In this document: positions 51,773-60,837 of the stretch, piece by piece
How positions within the stretch are numbered: the first letter of the stretch is position 1
How the letters are laid out: each line of letters starts with the position of its first letter
DNA from: Actinoplanes sp. DH11
Lineage (GTDB): Bacteria > Actinomycetota > Actinomycetes > Mycobacteriales > Micromonosporaceae
Assembly (NCBI RefSeq): GCF_020873875.1
Contig: NZ_JAHWGU010000033.1
Coordinates: forward strand, 1 to 64,000
Length of the DNA stretch: 64,000 nt
Direction of reading: 5' to 3'
Translations under genes and position numbers: made by a program
The notes under the pieces: generated by a model
Databases searched by the model: none
The model's input: only the letters and a program-made list of their open reading frames with translations
What the model was told of the DNA's origin: nothing

Positions 51773-53320
51773 ATGTCCGCACTTCCCGGGCGGCTCGTGA
51801 CCACCGCGTCCGCGATCCTGCTCGCCGTGGGTTGTTGCCCGGTCCCGGCCACTGCCGCACCGGCACGACCCACCATCACGGCCTATTTCCCGCAGCTGAC
51901 GCTGACACCCGGCGGCGAGGCCTTCGAACCGGGCCTGTGGGCCTCGATCGTCACCGGCGAGGACGACAGCCCGCTCGCGACCATCCGCTACGTCGTCGAC
52001 TTCAGCGACGTCACCGGTTTCGCCGACGTCGAGCTGAGCGAGGTCGTGGAGAGCGGCTACCTGCGTGACGACATCGCCGTCCGATCCGCCGGCGGCGCGA
52101 CGAGTTCGGCGGCGCCGGACGAGGGCTGCCGGGCCGGCGGCGACACGTTCACCTGCACCACCCGGCAGTACGTGGGCGGCATGACCCCGCTGCTCGCACT
52201 GGCCTTCTTCCAGGTCACGCCCAAGCCGGGCGGGGTCGCCGGTGACTCCGGCACCGTCCGGGTCACCGCGTCGGTCGACGACGGGCCGGAGAGCACCGCG
52301 GAATCCCTGATCCGGATCGGCGAGGGTGTGAACCTGGCCGCAACCGAGGCGGCGCCCGTCGAGGCGGCGCCCGGTGCCGAGGTCCCGGTGGACACCCGGG
52401 TCCGCAACACCGGCAGCACCGTCGCCGACGGCGTGACCCTCTACCTAGGGGTGCGCCGCGAAGCGCTGGTGCCGACCTCGTACCGGAACTGCGTCTACAG
52501 CGTGGTGGTCTTCTGCACCTTCGACACGCGGATCCAGCCGGGGTCGACCTACGCGCTCACCGAGCCGATCCGGCTGCGCACCCCGGCCGACTCGATCGAC
52601 GGCAGCGTCCTGGACGCCGAGCTCGCCTGGACGACCGCGACCGAGTGGGAGGACATGGTGGCCTCCATGCCGATCGACCGCCTCCTGCCCGGCGCCGAAC
52701 CCGGCACCGGCGGCGAGCTGACGCTGACCGAGGTCGTCGCCGCGGCCGGCACCCCGCAGGTCGAGCTGGAGCCGGACGACAACTCCACGGCTTTCACGCT
52801 CACCGTGACCGGCGGCCGGACCCCGGACCTGGCCGCGATCGGGACCGAGGTGAAGGGGCGGACCGGCGAAGAGGTCGCGCTGCGGGTGGGCCGGGTCAAC
52901 AACGGGCCCGGACGCCTGCACCCGGAGCTGTTCGACAACAACCTGCTGCCGATCGTCGTGGAGCCGCCGCGCGGCACCCGGGTGGGCGGTGTCGACGGTG
53001 ACTGCGAAGGGACGGGCACCGACGGAAACTTCTACTGCTACACGAACACCGCGCTGGCACCGGGCACGCGGGAGCATCTCGAGTTCACCCTCGTGGTGCA
53101 GGAGAAGCCGGACGAGGCCGGGCAGGTCCGCGCACCGGCGCTCGCCGTTGACCCGCGGCCGAAGAACAACACCGCCCCGCTCGTGGTGACCGTCGCCGTC
53201 GGGGACGACGATCTGCCGATCACCGGGCCCGGCGGGCTGCTCGCCGCCGGCGTCCTGCTGCTGGTGGTGGGCGGTTTCGGCAGGTGGCTGGCGCGGCGTC
53301 CGGCCGTACCCCGCCGGTGA
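51773..53320 (+). CDS. Secreted surface protein with LPITG sortase signal
   Basis: A 515-residue exported protein. Signal peptide about 1-28 (ending ATAA), then beta-rich domains, including DUF11/CARDB-like ones (VPVDTRVRNTGSTVADGVTLYL, about 190-300, and VALRVGRVNNGPGRL, about 360-460). The C-terminus has a sortase motif LPITG (481-485), a hydrophobic helix (GGLLAAGVLLLVVGGFG) and an Arg-rich tail. It should therefore be anchored to peptidoglycan by a class C- or E-type sortase. No sortase gene lies in the window. Ligand unknown. Confidence 0.82.
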   Translation: MSALPGRLVTTASAILLAVGCCPVPATAAPARPTITAYFPQLTLTPGGEAFEPGLWASIVTGEDDSPLATIRYVVDFSDVTGFADVELSEVVESGYLRDDIAVRSAGGATSSAAPDEGCRAGGDTFTCTTRQYVGGMTPLLALAFFQVTPKPGGVAGDSGTVRVTASVDDGPESTAESLIRIGEGVNLAATEAAPVEAAPGAEVPVDTRVRNTGSTVADGVTLYLGVRREALVPTSYRNCVYSVVVFCTFDTRIQPGSTYALTEPIRLRTPADSIDGSVLDAELAWTTATEWEDMVASMPIDRLLPGAEPGTGGELTLTEVVAAAGTPQVELEPDDNSTAFTLTVTGGRTPDLAAIGTEVKGRTGEEVALRVGRVNNGPGRLHPELFDNNLLPIVVEPPRGTRVGGVDGDCEGTGTDGNFYCYTNTALAPGTREHLEFTLVVQEKPDEAGQVRAPALAVDPRPKNNTAPLVVTVAVGDDDLPITGPGGLLAAGVLLLVVGGFGRWLARRPAVPRR

Positions 53321-53404
53321 TCTGATGGCTCGTGCCGGTTTGTGCGGCATCTTCGCGGGGGAAGCCGCACCATGGAACCGGCGACTAGCGAGGGGGAGCC
53401 GAGC

Positions 53405-53590
53405 ATGACGCACCCGAGGGACCAGATCGACCTGGAGACGCCCGAGGTGGATGCGGCGGAACAGTCCATGAGCGCCGTCCCGAGCTGGCAGGACCACGAG
53501 GACAGCCCGGTCCCGGCGGTCGCCGAGGCCAACGAGTGGGACGCCCAGGAGCAGGGCCGGATCGTCGAGTTCGACGACGACTACCGCTGA
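53405..53590 (+). CDS. Small acidic actinobacterial protein
   Basis: A 61-residue acidic protein: TPEVDAAEQSMSAV near the start, then EANEWDAQEQGRIVEFDDDYR at the C-terminus. The spaced AxEQ and DDDYR elements are common in short actinobacterial proteins of unknown function. GAGGGGGAG lies seven bases before ATG 53405. It precedes hen1 by 51 bp on the same strand. Confidence 0.75.
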   Translation: MTHPRDQIDLETPEVDAAEQSMSAVPSWQDHEDSPVPAVAEANEWDAQEQGRIVEFDDDYR

Positions 53591-53641
53591 CCGGCCACAA
53601 TTCGATCGCCGGGAGCGGCGCGGGGCTGACACGATCAGTGC

Positions 53642-55009
53642 GTGCTGCTCACTGTGACGACCACACACCGGCCCGCGACCGATCTCGGTTACCTGCTGGT
53701 CAAGCACCCCGAGCGGGTGCACTCCTTCGACGTGCCCACCGGTACGGCGTACGTCATGTACCCGGAGGCGACCGATGATCGGTGCACCGCGGCCCTGCTG
53801 CTGGACGTCGATCCGGCGCGGTTGCGAGCGCAGCGGGACGCCTTCGAGCTGAGCCAGTACGTCAACGATCGCCCGTACGCCGCTTCCAGCCTGCTGGCCG
53901 GCGCGCTCGCGAAGGTGTTCCGCAGCGCCCTCCGCGGTGCCTCCAAGGACCGCCCGGAGCTGGCCGCCGTGCCGATCCCGCTGGAGATCCGGGTCCCGGT
54001 TCTGCGCGGCACCACCGAACTGGTGACCCGTCTGTTCACCCCGCTCGGCTGGGCGGTCGACGTGACGCCGATCCCGCTGGAGCCGGAGATCGGCGGCGAC
54101 AGCCGGTACGTCGATCTGCGGCTCACCGGTGAGCTGCGGCTCGCCGACGCGCTCAACCACCTTTACGTGCTGCTGCCGGTGCTCGACGACAGCAAGCACT
54201 ACTGGGTCGCCCCGGACGAGATCGAGAAGCTGCTGCGCTCCGGCGCGGGCTGGCTGGCCGAGCATCCGGAGAAGGTGCTGATCGCCCGCCGCTACCTGGC
54301 GCACCGCAGGTCCCTGGCGACCACCGCCCTGCAGCTGCTGGAGACGGACGACGAGCCGGCCACCGAGGAGGACGCCGAGCTCCCGGTGCCGCGCCGGGCC
54401 CCGCTCGCCGAGCAGCGGCGGGACGCGGTGCTCGGCGCGCTGGCCGAGGTGGGCGCCACCCGCGTGCTGGACCTGGGCTGCGGCGGCGGCGCCCTGCTCA
54501 CCGCGCTGCTCAAGCAGCGCGCGATCACCGAGATCGTCGGGGCCGACGTCTCCAGCCGCGCGCTGGAGCAGGCCGCCCGCCGGTTGCGGCTGGATCGGCT
54601 GCCGGACCGTCAGCGCGACCGGGTGAAGCTCATCCAGACTGCCCTCACCTACCGTGACGACCGGCTGCGCGGGTTCGACGCGGCGGTGCTGATGGAGGTC
54701 ATCGAGCACGTCGACCTGCCCCGGCTGCCCGCGCTGGAGGCCTCCGTCTTCGGGCACGCGCGACCGGCCGCAGTCGTGGTGACCACGCCGAACGTCGAGT
54801 ACAACGTGCACTACGAGGGCTTGACCGGGATGCGGCACTCGGACCACCGCTTCGAGTGGACCCGCGCCGAGTTCACCGAGTGGGCCGGCCGGGTCGCCGC
54901 CGAACACGGCTACACGGTGACGGTGCGTGGTGTCGGCGAGCCCGACGAGACGACCGGCGCACCGACCCAGCTCGCCCTCTTCACGATCGGCACGGAGGTG
55001 TCCGCATGA
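53642..55009 (+). CDS. hen1: 3' terminal RNA ribose 2'-O-methyltransferase Hen1
   Basis: A 455-residue bacterial Hen1. The N-terminal half (1-240: THRPATDLGYLLVKHPERVH, DDSKHYWVAPDEIEKLL) is the domain that contacts the repair partner. The C-terminal half is the methyltransferase with VLDLGCGGGALL and the metal-binding EVIEH with the following His-rich DHRFEWTR. It 2'-O-methylates the 3' side of cleaved RNA so that the ligated product resists re-cutting. GTG start at 53642. Its stop overlaps the pnkp start (ATGA), forming a classic pnkp/hen1 operon. Confidence 0.95.
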   Translation: MLLTVTTTHRPATDLGYLLVKHPERVHSFDVPTGTAYVMYPEATDDRCTAALLLDVDPARLRAQRDAFELSQYVNDRPYAASSLLAGALAKVFRSALRGASKDRPELAAVPIPLEIRVPVLRGTTELVTRLFTPLGWAVDVTPIPLEPEIGGDSRYVDLRLTGELRLADALNHLYVLLPVLDDSKHYWVAPDEIEKLLRSGAGWLAEHPEKVLIARRYLAHRRSLATTALQLLETDDEPATEEDAELPVPRRAPLAEQRRDAVLGALAEVGATRVLDLGCGGGALLTALLKQRAITEIVGADVSSRALEQAARRLRLDRLPDRQRDRVKLIQTALTYRDDRLRGFDAAVLMEVIEHVDLPRLPALEASVFGHARPAAVVVTTPNVEYNVHYEGLTGMRHSDHRFEWTRAEFTEWAGRVAAEHGYTVTVRGVGEPDETTGAPTQLALFTIGTEVSA

Positions 55010-57501
55010 TCATCGACGTTCCCGACCTCGCCCTCGTCGCGCTGGTCGGCATCTCCGGGTCCGGCAAGTCGACGTTCGCCCGCAAGCACTGGAAGAGCAC
55101 CCAGGTGCTCTCGTCGGACTTCTTCCGCGGCCTGATCGCCGACGACGAGAACGACCAGTCGGCCTCGGCGGACGCCTTCGACGTGCTGCACTACGTGGCC
55201 GGCAAGCGGCTGGCCGCCGGCCGGCTCACCGTCGTGGACGCCACCAACCTGCAGACGCATGCCCGGGCCGGGCTGGTCAAGGTCGCCCGCGAGCACGACG
55301 TGCTCCCGGTGGCGATCGTCCTGGACGTGCCGGAGTCGCTGGCCTGGGAGCGCACGGAGGCCCGCGAGGACCGCACATTCGGCCGCCAGGTGATCACCCG
55401 GATGCACCGGGACCTGCGGCGGTCCCTCAATCAGCTGAGCCGGGAAGGATTCCGCAAGATCCACGTGCTGCGCGGCACGGAGGCGATCGAGGCCGCCGAG
55501 GTCCGCTACGAGAAGCTCTTCAACGACCGGCGCGACGAGCACGGGCCGTTCGACATCGTCGGCGACGTGCACGGCTGCCGCGCCGAACTGGAGGTGCTGC
55601 TCGGCAGGCTCGGCTGGGACCTGGTCCGCGACGAGCAGGGCCGGCCGGTCGACGCGGTGCACCCGGAGGGCCGGACCGCCGTCTTCGTCGGCGACCTGGT
55701 CGACCGCGGCCCGGACTCGCCCGGCGTGCTGCGGCTGGTGATGGGCATGGTGGCGGCCGGCCACGCGATCTGCGTGCCGGGCAACCACGAGAACAAGCTG
55801 GCCCGCAAGCTCAACGGCCGCAACGTGCAGCTCACCCACGGCCTGCCGGAGACGCTGGAACAGCTCGCCGCCGAACCCGACGAGTTCGTCACCGAGGTGA
55901 AAACGTTCATCGAGGGCCTGGTCAGTCACTACGTGCTCGACGACGGCAAGCTGGTGGTCGCGCACGCCGGGCTGAAGGAGGCGTACCAGGGGCGGGCGTC
56001 CGGCCGGGTGCGCAGCTTCGCGCTCTACGGCGAAACAACCGGCGAGACCGACGAGTACGGCCTTCCCGTCCGCTACCCGTGGGCCAAGGACTACCGCGGG
56101 TCGGCCGCCGTCGTCTACGGCCACACACCGACACCGGAACCGGAGTGGATCAACAACACGATCTGCCTGGACACCGGCTGCGTCTTCGGCGGCGCGCTCA
56201 CCGCGCTGCGCTGGCCCACCCGCGAACTGGTCGCGGTGCCCGCCGCGAAGGAGTACTACGCACCGGCCAAGCCCTTCGCCGCCATTGCGGCGAAACCCGA
56301 CTCGGGCCTCGACATCGCGGACGTGACGGGCCGCCGGCACATCGATTACGGGTACGGGCGGACGATCGTCCCCGCCGAGAACGCCGCCGCCGCCCTGGAG
56401 GTGATGAGCCGGTTCGCCCTGGACCCGGAAACGCTGGTCTGGCTGCCGCCGACGATGGCGCCCTGCTCCAGTTCCACCGTCGACGGGTACCTCGAACATC
56501 CGTCTGCGGCCTTCGCCGACCTGCGAGCCGCCGGGGTCGGCCGGTTGGTGTGCGAGGAGAAGCACATGGGCTCGCGGGCCGTGGTGCGGGTCTCCGCCGC
56601 CGGGTCCGGTGACGCGATCTGGACGCGTACCGGCCGGCCGTTCTTCGGGCCCGAACTGGACGAGCCGCTGCTCGCCCGGGTCCGGTCCGCCGCCGCGCCG
56701 CTCTTCGCCGACCTCGGCACCGACTGGCTGCTGCTCGACGCCGAACTGCTGCCCTGGTCGGCGAAGGCCGGCTCGCTGATCCGCGACCACTACGCCGGGG
56801 TCGGCGCGGCCGGGCGGTCCGCCCTGCCGGCCGCGCTCGACGTGCTGGATCGGACGGCGGCGCGGGGTCTCGACGTGACGGCGCTGCGGGACCGGCTGGA
56901 ACTGCGGTCGGCCGAGATCGACGGCTACTCGGTGGCCTACCGGTCGTACGTGAAACCGACGGACGGCCTCACCGGTGTCACCCTGGCGCCTTTCGCGGTG
57001 CTGGCCGGCGCGGGTGCCGCGTACACCAGGAAGGACCATGACTGGCACCTGGCGCTGGCGGACCGCCTGGTCGCGGCAGACCCGGAGATCTTCACGCCGA
57101 CCCGCCGGATGATCGTCGACCTCGACGACCCGGTGTCGGAGGCCGCCGCCACCGAATGGTGGCTGTCGCTGACCGCCGCCGGCGGCGAAGGCATGGTGGT
57201 GAAGCCGTGGGCCGGCCTGGCAGCGACCGACGCGAAGGGCCGCCTCGTGCAGCCCGGCGTGAAGTGCCGCGGCCGGGAGTATCTGCGGATCATCTACGGC
57301 CCGGAGTACACCCGGCCGGAACAGCTCACCCGGCTCCGCGGCCGGAACCTGGGCCGCAAGCGGTCGCTCGCCCTGCGCGAGCACGGGCTGGGCCTGGCCG
57401 CCCTGGACCGGCTGGCCGAGGGTGCCGCGCCGTGGCGGATCCACGAACTGGTCTTCGCCGTTCTGGCCGCCGAATCGGAGCCGGTCGACCCCCGGCTGTG
57501 A
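55006..57501 (+). CDS. pnkp: Polynucleotide kinase-phosphatase/ligase Pnkp
   Basis: An 831-residue three-domain RNA end-healing and sealing enzyme. The 5'-kinase has P-loop GISGSGKST (15-23). The metallophosphatase has GDVHG (186-190), GDLVDRG (229-235) and GNHENK (259-264). The C-terminal adenylyltransferase has the active-site Lys in EKHMGSR (K519). Together with Hen1 it repairs RNAs cut by ribotoxins. The ATG at 55006 overlaps the hen1 stop. No cognate toxin is visible nearby. Confidence 0.95.
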   Translation: MIIDVPDLALVALVGISGSGKSTFARKHWKSTQVLSSDFFRGLIADDENDQSASADAFDVLHYVAGKRLAAGRLTVVDATNLQTHARAGLVKVAREHDVLPVAIVLDVPESLAWERTEAREDRTFGRQVITRMHRDLRRSLNQLSREGFRKIHVLRGTEAIEAAEVRYEKLFNDRRDEHGPFDIVGDVHGCRAELEVLLGRLGWDLVRDEQGRPVDAVHPEGRTAVFVGDLVDRGPDSPGVLRLVMGMVAAGHAICVPGNHENKLARKLNGRNVQLTHGLPETLEQLAAEPDEFVTEVKTFIEGLVSHYVLDDGKLVVAHAGLKEAYQGRASGRVRSFALYGETTGETDEYGLPVRYPWAKDYRGSAAVVYGHTPTPEPEWINNTICLDTGCVFGGALTALRWPTRELVAVPAAKEYYAPAKPFAAIAAKPDSGLDIADVTGRRHIDYGYGRTIVPAENAAAALEVMSRFALDPETLVWLPPTMAPCSSSTVDGYLEHPSAAFADLRAAGVGRLVCEEKHMGSRAVVRVSAAGSGDAIWTRTGRPFFGPELDEPLLARVRSAAAPLFADLGTDWLLLDAELLPWSAKAGSLIRDHYAGVGAAGRSALPAALDVLDRTAARGLDVTALRDRLELRSAEIDGYSVAYRSYVKPTDGLTGVTLAPFAVLAGAGAAYTRKDHDWHLALADRLVAADPEIFTPTRRMIVDLDDPVSEAAATEWWLSLTAAGGEGMVVKPWAGLAATDAKGRLVQPGVKCRGREYLRIIYGPEYTRPEQLTRLRGRNLGRKRSLALREHGLGLAALDRLAEGAAPWRIHELVFAVLAAESEPVDPRL

Positions 57502-57548
57502 CCGTCCGATCACCGCTCGGATTACTTCTCGGTGCGCAAGGTTTCCCG

Positions 57549-57577
57549 GGGTACCGGCCTTGAACAGGCCGGTACCC
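57549..57577. terminator. Hairpin between pnkp and the first dedA gene
   Basis: GGGTACCGGCCT (57549-57560) and AGGCCGGTACCC (57566-57577) form a perfect 12-bp stem with a 5-nt loop. It starts 47 bp after the pnkp stop but ends only nine bases before the dedA GTG, and contains TACCCT as a possible -10. It could be a terminator, a dedA promoter/operator, or both. Confidence 0.5.
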
Positions 57578-57586
57578 TGGCTCCTC

Positions 57587-58636
57587 GTGGAAATCCATGC
57601 GCTCACCGAGCAGCTCGCTCTGAACCCGATGGACCCGAAGGACCTGCTCTCGGCCTTCGGCGTGCCAGGCGTTCTGGCCATCCTCTTCGCGGAGACCGGC
57701 CTCCTGGTCGGCTTCTTCTTCCCCGGGGACTCCCTGCTGTTCCTGGCGGGTGTGGCGGCCTCCTCGGTAGCCGACTCGATCTTCGACACCAAGCTGTCGA
57801 TCGCCGCCCTGCTGATCGGCGCCCCGATCTGCGCGATCATCGGCGCCCAGCTCGGGCACTGGCTCGGCGCCAAGTACGGCCGCCGGATGTTCGACAAGCC
57901 CGAGTCGAAGCTGTTCAAGAAGGAGTACGTCGAGAAGGCGGAGTACTACTTCGAGAAGTTCGGCCCCGCCAAGGCGGTGGTGCTGGCCCGGTTCATCCCG
58001 ATCGTCCGGACCTTCCTCAACCCGGTCGCGGGCACCCTCGGCATGCCGGCGAAGCAGTTCTTCCTGTGGAACGTGGTCGGCGCCATCCTCTGGACCGACG
58101 GCATCATCCTCATCGGTTACCTGCTGGCGCAGCGCATCTACGACGCCATCGGCGACCAGATCGACCACTACATCCTGCCGGTGGTCGCGCTGATCATCGT
58201 GATCTCGGTGCTGCCGATCTTCATCGAGATCCTCCGCGAGCGGAAGCACAAGAAGGTCGGCAAGTCGGACGGCCCCGAGCCGGTGGAGGCCTTCGGCGTG
58301 GTCGCCGCGGCAAGCGTCGCCGGCATCGCGGACGCCGCCCACGACGAGATCCACCCGCATCACCAGCCGGTTGCCGCCCCGCACGGCGGTCAGACCCAGC
58401 AGGGGTACGGGCAGCCGCCGCACCAGTACGGCCAGGCCCCGCACGCGCCCGCCCAGTACGGGCCGGACCGTTACGACGAGCCGACCGGCCAGTACGGTGG
58501 CCAGCTTTTCCCGCCGCAGCCGCAGAACCAGGGCCAGCAGCCCGGCCAGGCCTACGGCCAGCCGTCCGGGCACGTCTACGGTCAGCCCGCGCAGCAGCCC
58601 CCGCAGTACGGCGACGACCAGAACTGGCCGCGCTGA
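57587..58636 (+). CDS. DedA family membrane protein with Q/Y/G-rich tail
   Basis: A 349-residue DedA/SNARE-associated-type membrane protein. The core (residues 15-215) has FAETGLLVGFFFPGDSLLFLAG, the conserved RFIPIVRTFLNPVAG, and several helices. It is followed by a 130-residue cytoplasmic tail rich in Gln, Tyr, Gly, Pro and His. DedA proteins are linked to undecaprenyl-phosphate flipping and membrane homeostasis. GTG 57587 was chosen; an ATG at 57629 would trim 14 residues. A second DedA gene lies 500 bp away. Confidence 0.85.
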   Translation: MEIHALTEQLALNPMDPKDLLSAFGVPGVLAILFAETGLLVGFFFPGDSLLFLAGVAASSVADSIFDTKLSIAALLIGAPICAIIGAQLGHWLGAKYGRRMFDKPESKLFKKEYVEKAEYYFEKFGPAKAVVLARFIPIVRTFLNPVAGTLGMPAKQFFLWNVVGAILWTDGIILIGYLLAQRIYDAIGDQIDHYILPVVALIIVISVLPIFIEILRERKHKKVGKSDGPEPVEAFGVVAAASVAGIADAAHDEIHPHHQPVAAPHGGQTQQGYGQPPHQYGQAPHAPAQYGPDRYDEPTGQYGGQLFPPQPQNQGQQPGQAYGQPSGHVYGQPAQQPPQYGDDQNWPR

Positions 58637-59134
58637 CCTTCACCCGGTGCTGAGCCGGCCCCGCCTTCCCCAGGCCGGGCCGGCTTTTCCGTCCCCACAG
58701 CTCAGCACCACCCCGCAGGCGCCGCGCCCGGTCACCGTCCAGCCGGCGCGGCCCGCGCACCGAACCCGCGCCCTCCCGGTGCCGGCCCGCGCCGCCAGGT
58801 TCCAGTCCGCGTCCAGTGCCGACCCGCGCCCGGTTCCGGCAGGCGCCCGATTCCGGCCTGCGTCCCCAGGTTCCGGCCCCAGTGGCGCCGGCAGGGCCGC
58901 CCCTGGCGAGATGTTGATCTGCTAGCGCTACGAAATCGCTGTGATCATGGGGTCAAAACCGCGATTTCGCACCGCTAGCAGATCAACACCGCCGCGCGGA
59001 CGACCGCAGCGCCCCTTGTCGAGAGACCGCAACAGAGCCGAGGGGAAGCAACACCACGCCGCACCCTCTGCCTCGCCCGCCGCACATCCCGGTCACCGCC
59101 GGCCACCGCACACCCCGGTCACCGCACACCCCGG
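58637..59134. other. Gene-poor region between the two dedA genes
   Basis: No gene was recognised in these 498 bp. They hold a Pro-rich low-complexity stretch (58740-58900), the palindromic element at 58912-58988, and short tandem CCCCGGTCACCG words at about 59085-59145 just beyond the stop of the second dedA gene. Confidence 0.6.
58912..58988. repeat. 77-bp palindromic intergenic repeat, copy 2
   Basis: TGTTGATCTGCTAGCG and CGCTAGCAGATCAACA end a 77-bp palindrome that is the inverted counterpart of 10348-10424 (70 of 77 identical). The two copies differ at positions 13 and 65 in a compensating way (G-C in copy 1, A-T here), so the arm pairing is kept. GGCGAGA precedes it (58905-58911), as in copy 1. 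Confidence 0.85.
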
Positions 59135-59902
59135 TCACTGCCGGTCGTCCCGCACCCGGGCCACGCCGCGCGCCGGGTGCCGGCCCGTCGGGTACTCGTT
59201 CGGGTGACCCAGGCCGTCGAAGTCGGGCGCCGGGCGGCCGTCCACGTCGGCCTCGGCCGGGTCGACGCCGGCTGCGGTCGCCCGTTTCCGGGCCAGCACC
59301 CGGCGGACCACCAGGAAGATCACGAAGGCGACGCCGAGACCCAGCACGATCTTGCTGACCGGGCTGAGGTAGCCCTCGACCTTCTCCCAGTTGTCGGCGA
59401 GCAGCCAGCCGGCACCGATCAGGGCGGCGTTCCAGATGCCGCTGCCGATGGCGGTGAAGAGGACGAACTTGCTCAGCGACATCCGCGCGACGCCCGCCGG
59501 GAGCGAGATCAGGCTGCGGACGATCGGCACGCACCGGGCGGCCAGGACCAGCCAGGTCCCGTACTTCTCGAAGAGGGCGTAACCCCGCTCCACGTCCGCG
59601 CGGGTGGCCAGGACGAACCAGCGCTTGCCGGCCAGCGCGTGCAGCCGGTCGTATCCCAGCAGGGCGCCGACGTAGTAGAGGACGAGCGCACCGGCCAGCG
59701 CACCGAGCGTGGCGGTCGTCCAGACGGCGAAGACGTTGAGATCGCCGTCCCGGGCACGGAACCCGGCCAGCGGAAGGATCAGCTCCGAGGGGATCGGCGG
59801 GATGACTGTCTCGAGGAAGAGCAGCAGGCCGACGCCTATCGCACCCAGCGCATCGACCAGCCGGAAGACCCAGTCACTGATCCAGTCGGTGATGCCACCC
59901 AT
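59135..59902 (-). CDS. DedA family membrane protein
   Basis: A 255-residue DedA protein: LLLFLETVIPPIPSELILPLAGF near the N-terminus, then RCVPIVRSLISLPAGVARMSLSKF, with four or five helices and a charged C-terminal tail. It belongs to a different DedA subgroup from the neighbour at 57587, as judged by the PPIPSE segment. Start ATG at 59902. Converges with the first dedA gene. Confidence 0.87.
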   Translation of the reverse strand: MGGITDWISDWVFRLVDALGAIGVGLLLFLETVIPPIPSELILPLAGFRARDGDLNVFAVWTTATLGALAGALVLYYVGALLGYDRLHALAGKRWFVLATRADVERGYALFEKYGTWLVLAARCVPIVRSLISLPAGVARMSLSKFVLFTAIGSGIWNAALIGAGWLLADNWEKVEGYLSPVSKIVLGLGVAFVIFLVVRRVLARKRATAAGVDPAEADVDGRPAPDFDGLGHPNEYPTGRHPARGVARVRDDRQ

Positions 59903-60044
59903 GCAGAAATCGTCTCCTCGAGCGGATCGGTGGACGCGCAGACCAATTCGCCGCCGAGGGTACGGGCGCGAGCTAGAAAAATCCTGTGAATCGTCTGTGC
60001 CGGCGGCAGGTGGGCGCGACCGGCCCGCCTGCCGCAGGACCGGC

Positions 60045-60719
60045 CTAGACCGAGACCGCTGTGGAGCCGGACAGCCGGTCCAGGAACTGCTCCGGGCAGT
60101 CGCGCAAGTTTTCCAACCGGCCCGCCGTCAGCGCCCGGTAGGTCAGGGAGGCGGCTTCCTCCAGGTTGCGGGCCCGCTTGTGGGCCAGCTCGACGGAGTC
60201 ACCCATCACCACACAACCGTGCTGGCTGAGAACCAGGCAGTCGGTGCCGTCCGCAGCCATCGCCGCGGTCAGCGACGCCAGCTCCGTGCTGCCGGGCAGC
60301 CGGAACGGGACGGTGGAGACCCGCCGCAGGTAGTAAGCATGATCGGTGGTGACGATCCGGATGTGCTCGCCGAGCGCGTCCAGCAGCAGCGCCGTCTGCG
60401 GATGCAGGTGGACCACCGCGTTGACGTCCGGCCGGGCCCGGTAGAGCGCGAGGTGCAGCGCCAGCTCGCTCGTCGGCTCGACCCGCGGCTGCGGCACCGA
60501 GCCGATCGTCACCGGTGCGCCGTCCGAGATCCGGACGGACGCGAACGAACTCCGGTTCAGCCGGTCGAGCCAGGAACCACTCGCAGTGACCCAGACGGCG
60601 TCCTCGTCGGGGATCCGGGCGGACAGATTGCCGCCCGAACCACACACAAGACCCGCCTGCACCACGTCGTAACCCACGTGCGCGAGCTGTTCACGCAAGT
60701 CGCCGGGGACGTAGTTCAC
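60045..60719 (-). CDS. Class II aldolase/adducin family protein
   Basis: A 224-residue zinc-dependent aldolase/epimerase-type enzyme. The phosphate-binding GSGGNLSAR, the catalytic EPTSELALHLALY, metal His pair VVHLHP and third His in SQHGCVVMG are present. Family members act on fuculose phosphate, ribulose phosphate or methylthioribulose phosphate; the substrate cannot be assigned here. GTG 60719 follows GAGGAGG. It lies downstream of the arsR gene after a hairpin. Confidence 0.85.
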   Translation of the reverse strand: MNYVPGDLREQLAHVGYDVVQAGLVCGSGGNLSARIPDEDAVWVTASGSWLDRLNRSSFASVRISDGAPVTIGSVPQPRVEPTSELALHLALYRARPDVNAVVHLHPQTALLLDALGEHIRIVTTDHAYYLRRVSTVPFRLPGSTELASLTAAMAADGTDCLVLSQHGCVVMGDSVELAHKRARNLEEAASLTYRALTAGRLENLRDCPEQFLDRLSGSTAVSV

Positions 60720-60787
60720 CCGTTCCTCCTCAGGTCCGCCCAAGTCCTCTTCGGGTCCGCCCAAGTGGACTGGGATGAAGTCCTCGG

Positions 60788-60823
60788 CCTGGCGTCACGC
60801 CCCCATGCTTCAGTGACGCCAGG
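60788..60823 (-). terminator. Hairpin after the ArsR gene
   Basis: CCTGGCGTCAC (60788-60798) pairs with GTGACGCCAGG (60813-60823), 11 bp with a 14-nt loop, between arsR and the downstream aldolase gene. No T-run, so termination may be partial. Confidence 0.5.
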
Positions 60824-60837
60824 CGTTTCCCAACGGA

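Noticed and set aside
54910..57918. A 1000-codon minus-strand open frame
   Set aside because: Antisense to pnkp, whose three catalytic motifs are intact; no recognisable protein.
58650..58925. Pro/Ala/Arg-rich frame between the dedA genes
   Set aside because: Low-complexity sequence that ends inside the palindromic repeat; no ribosome site and no family resemblance.
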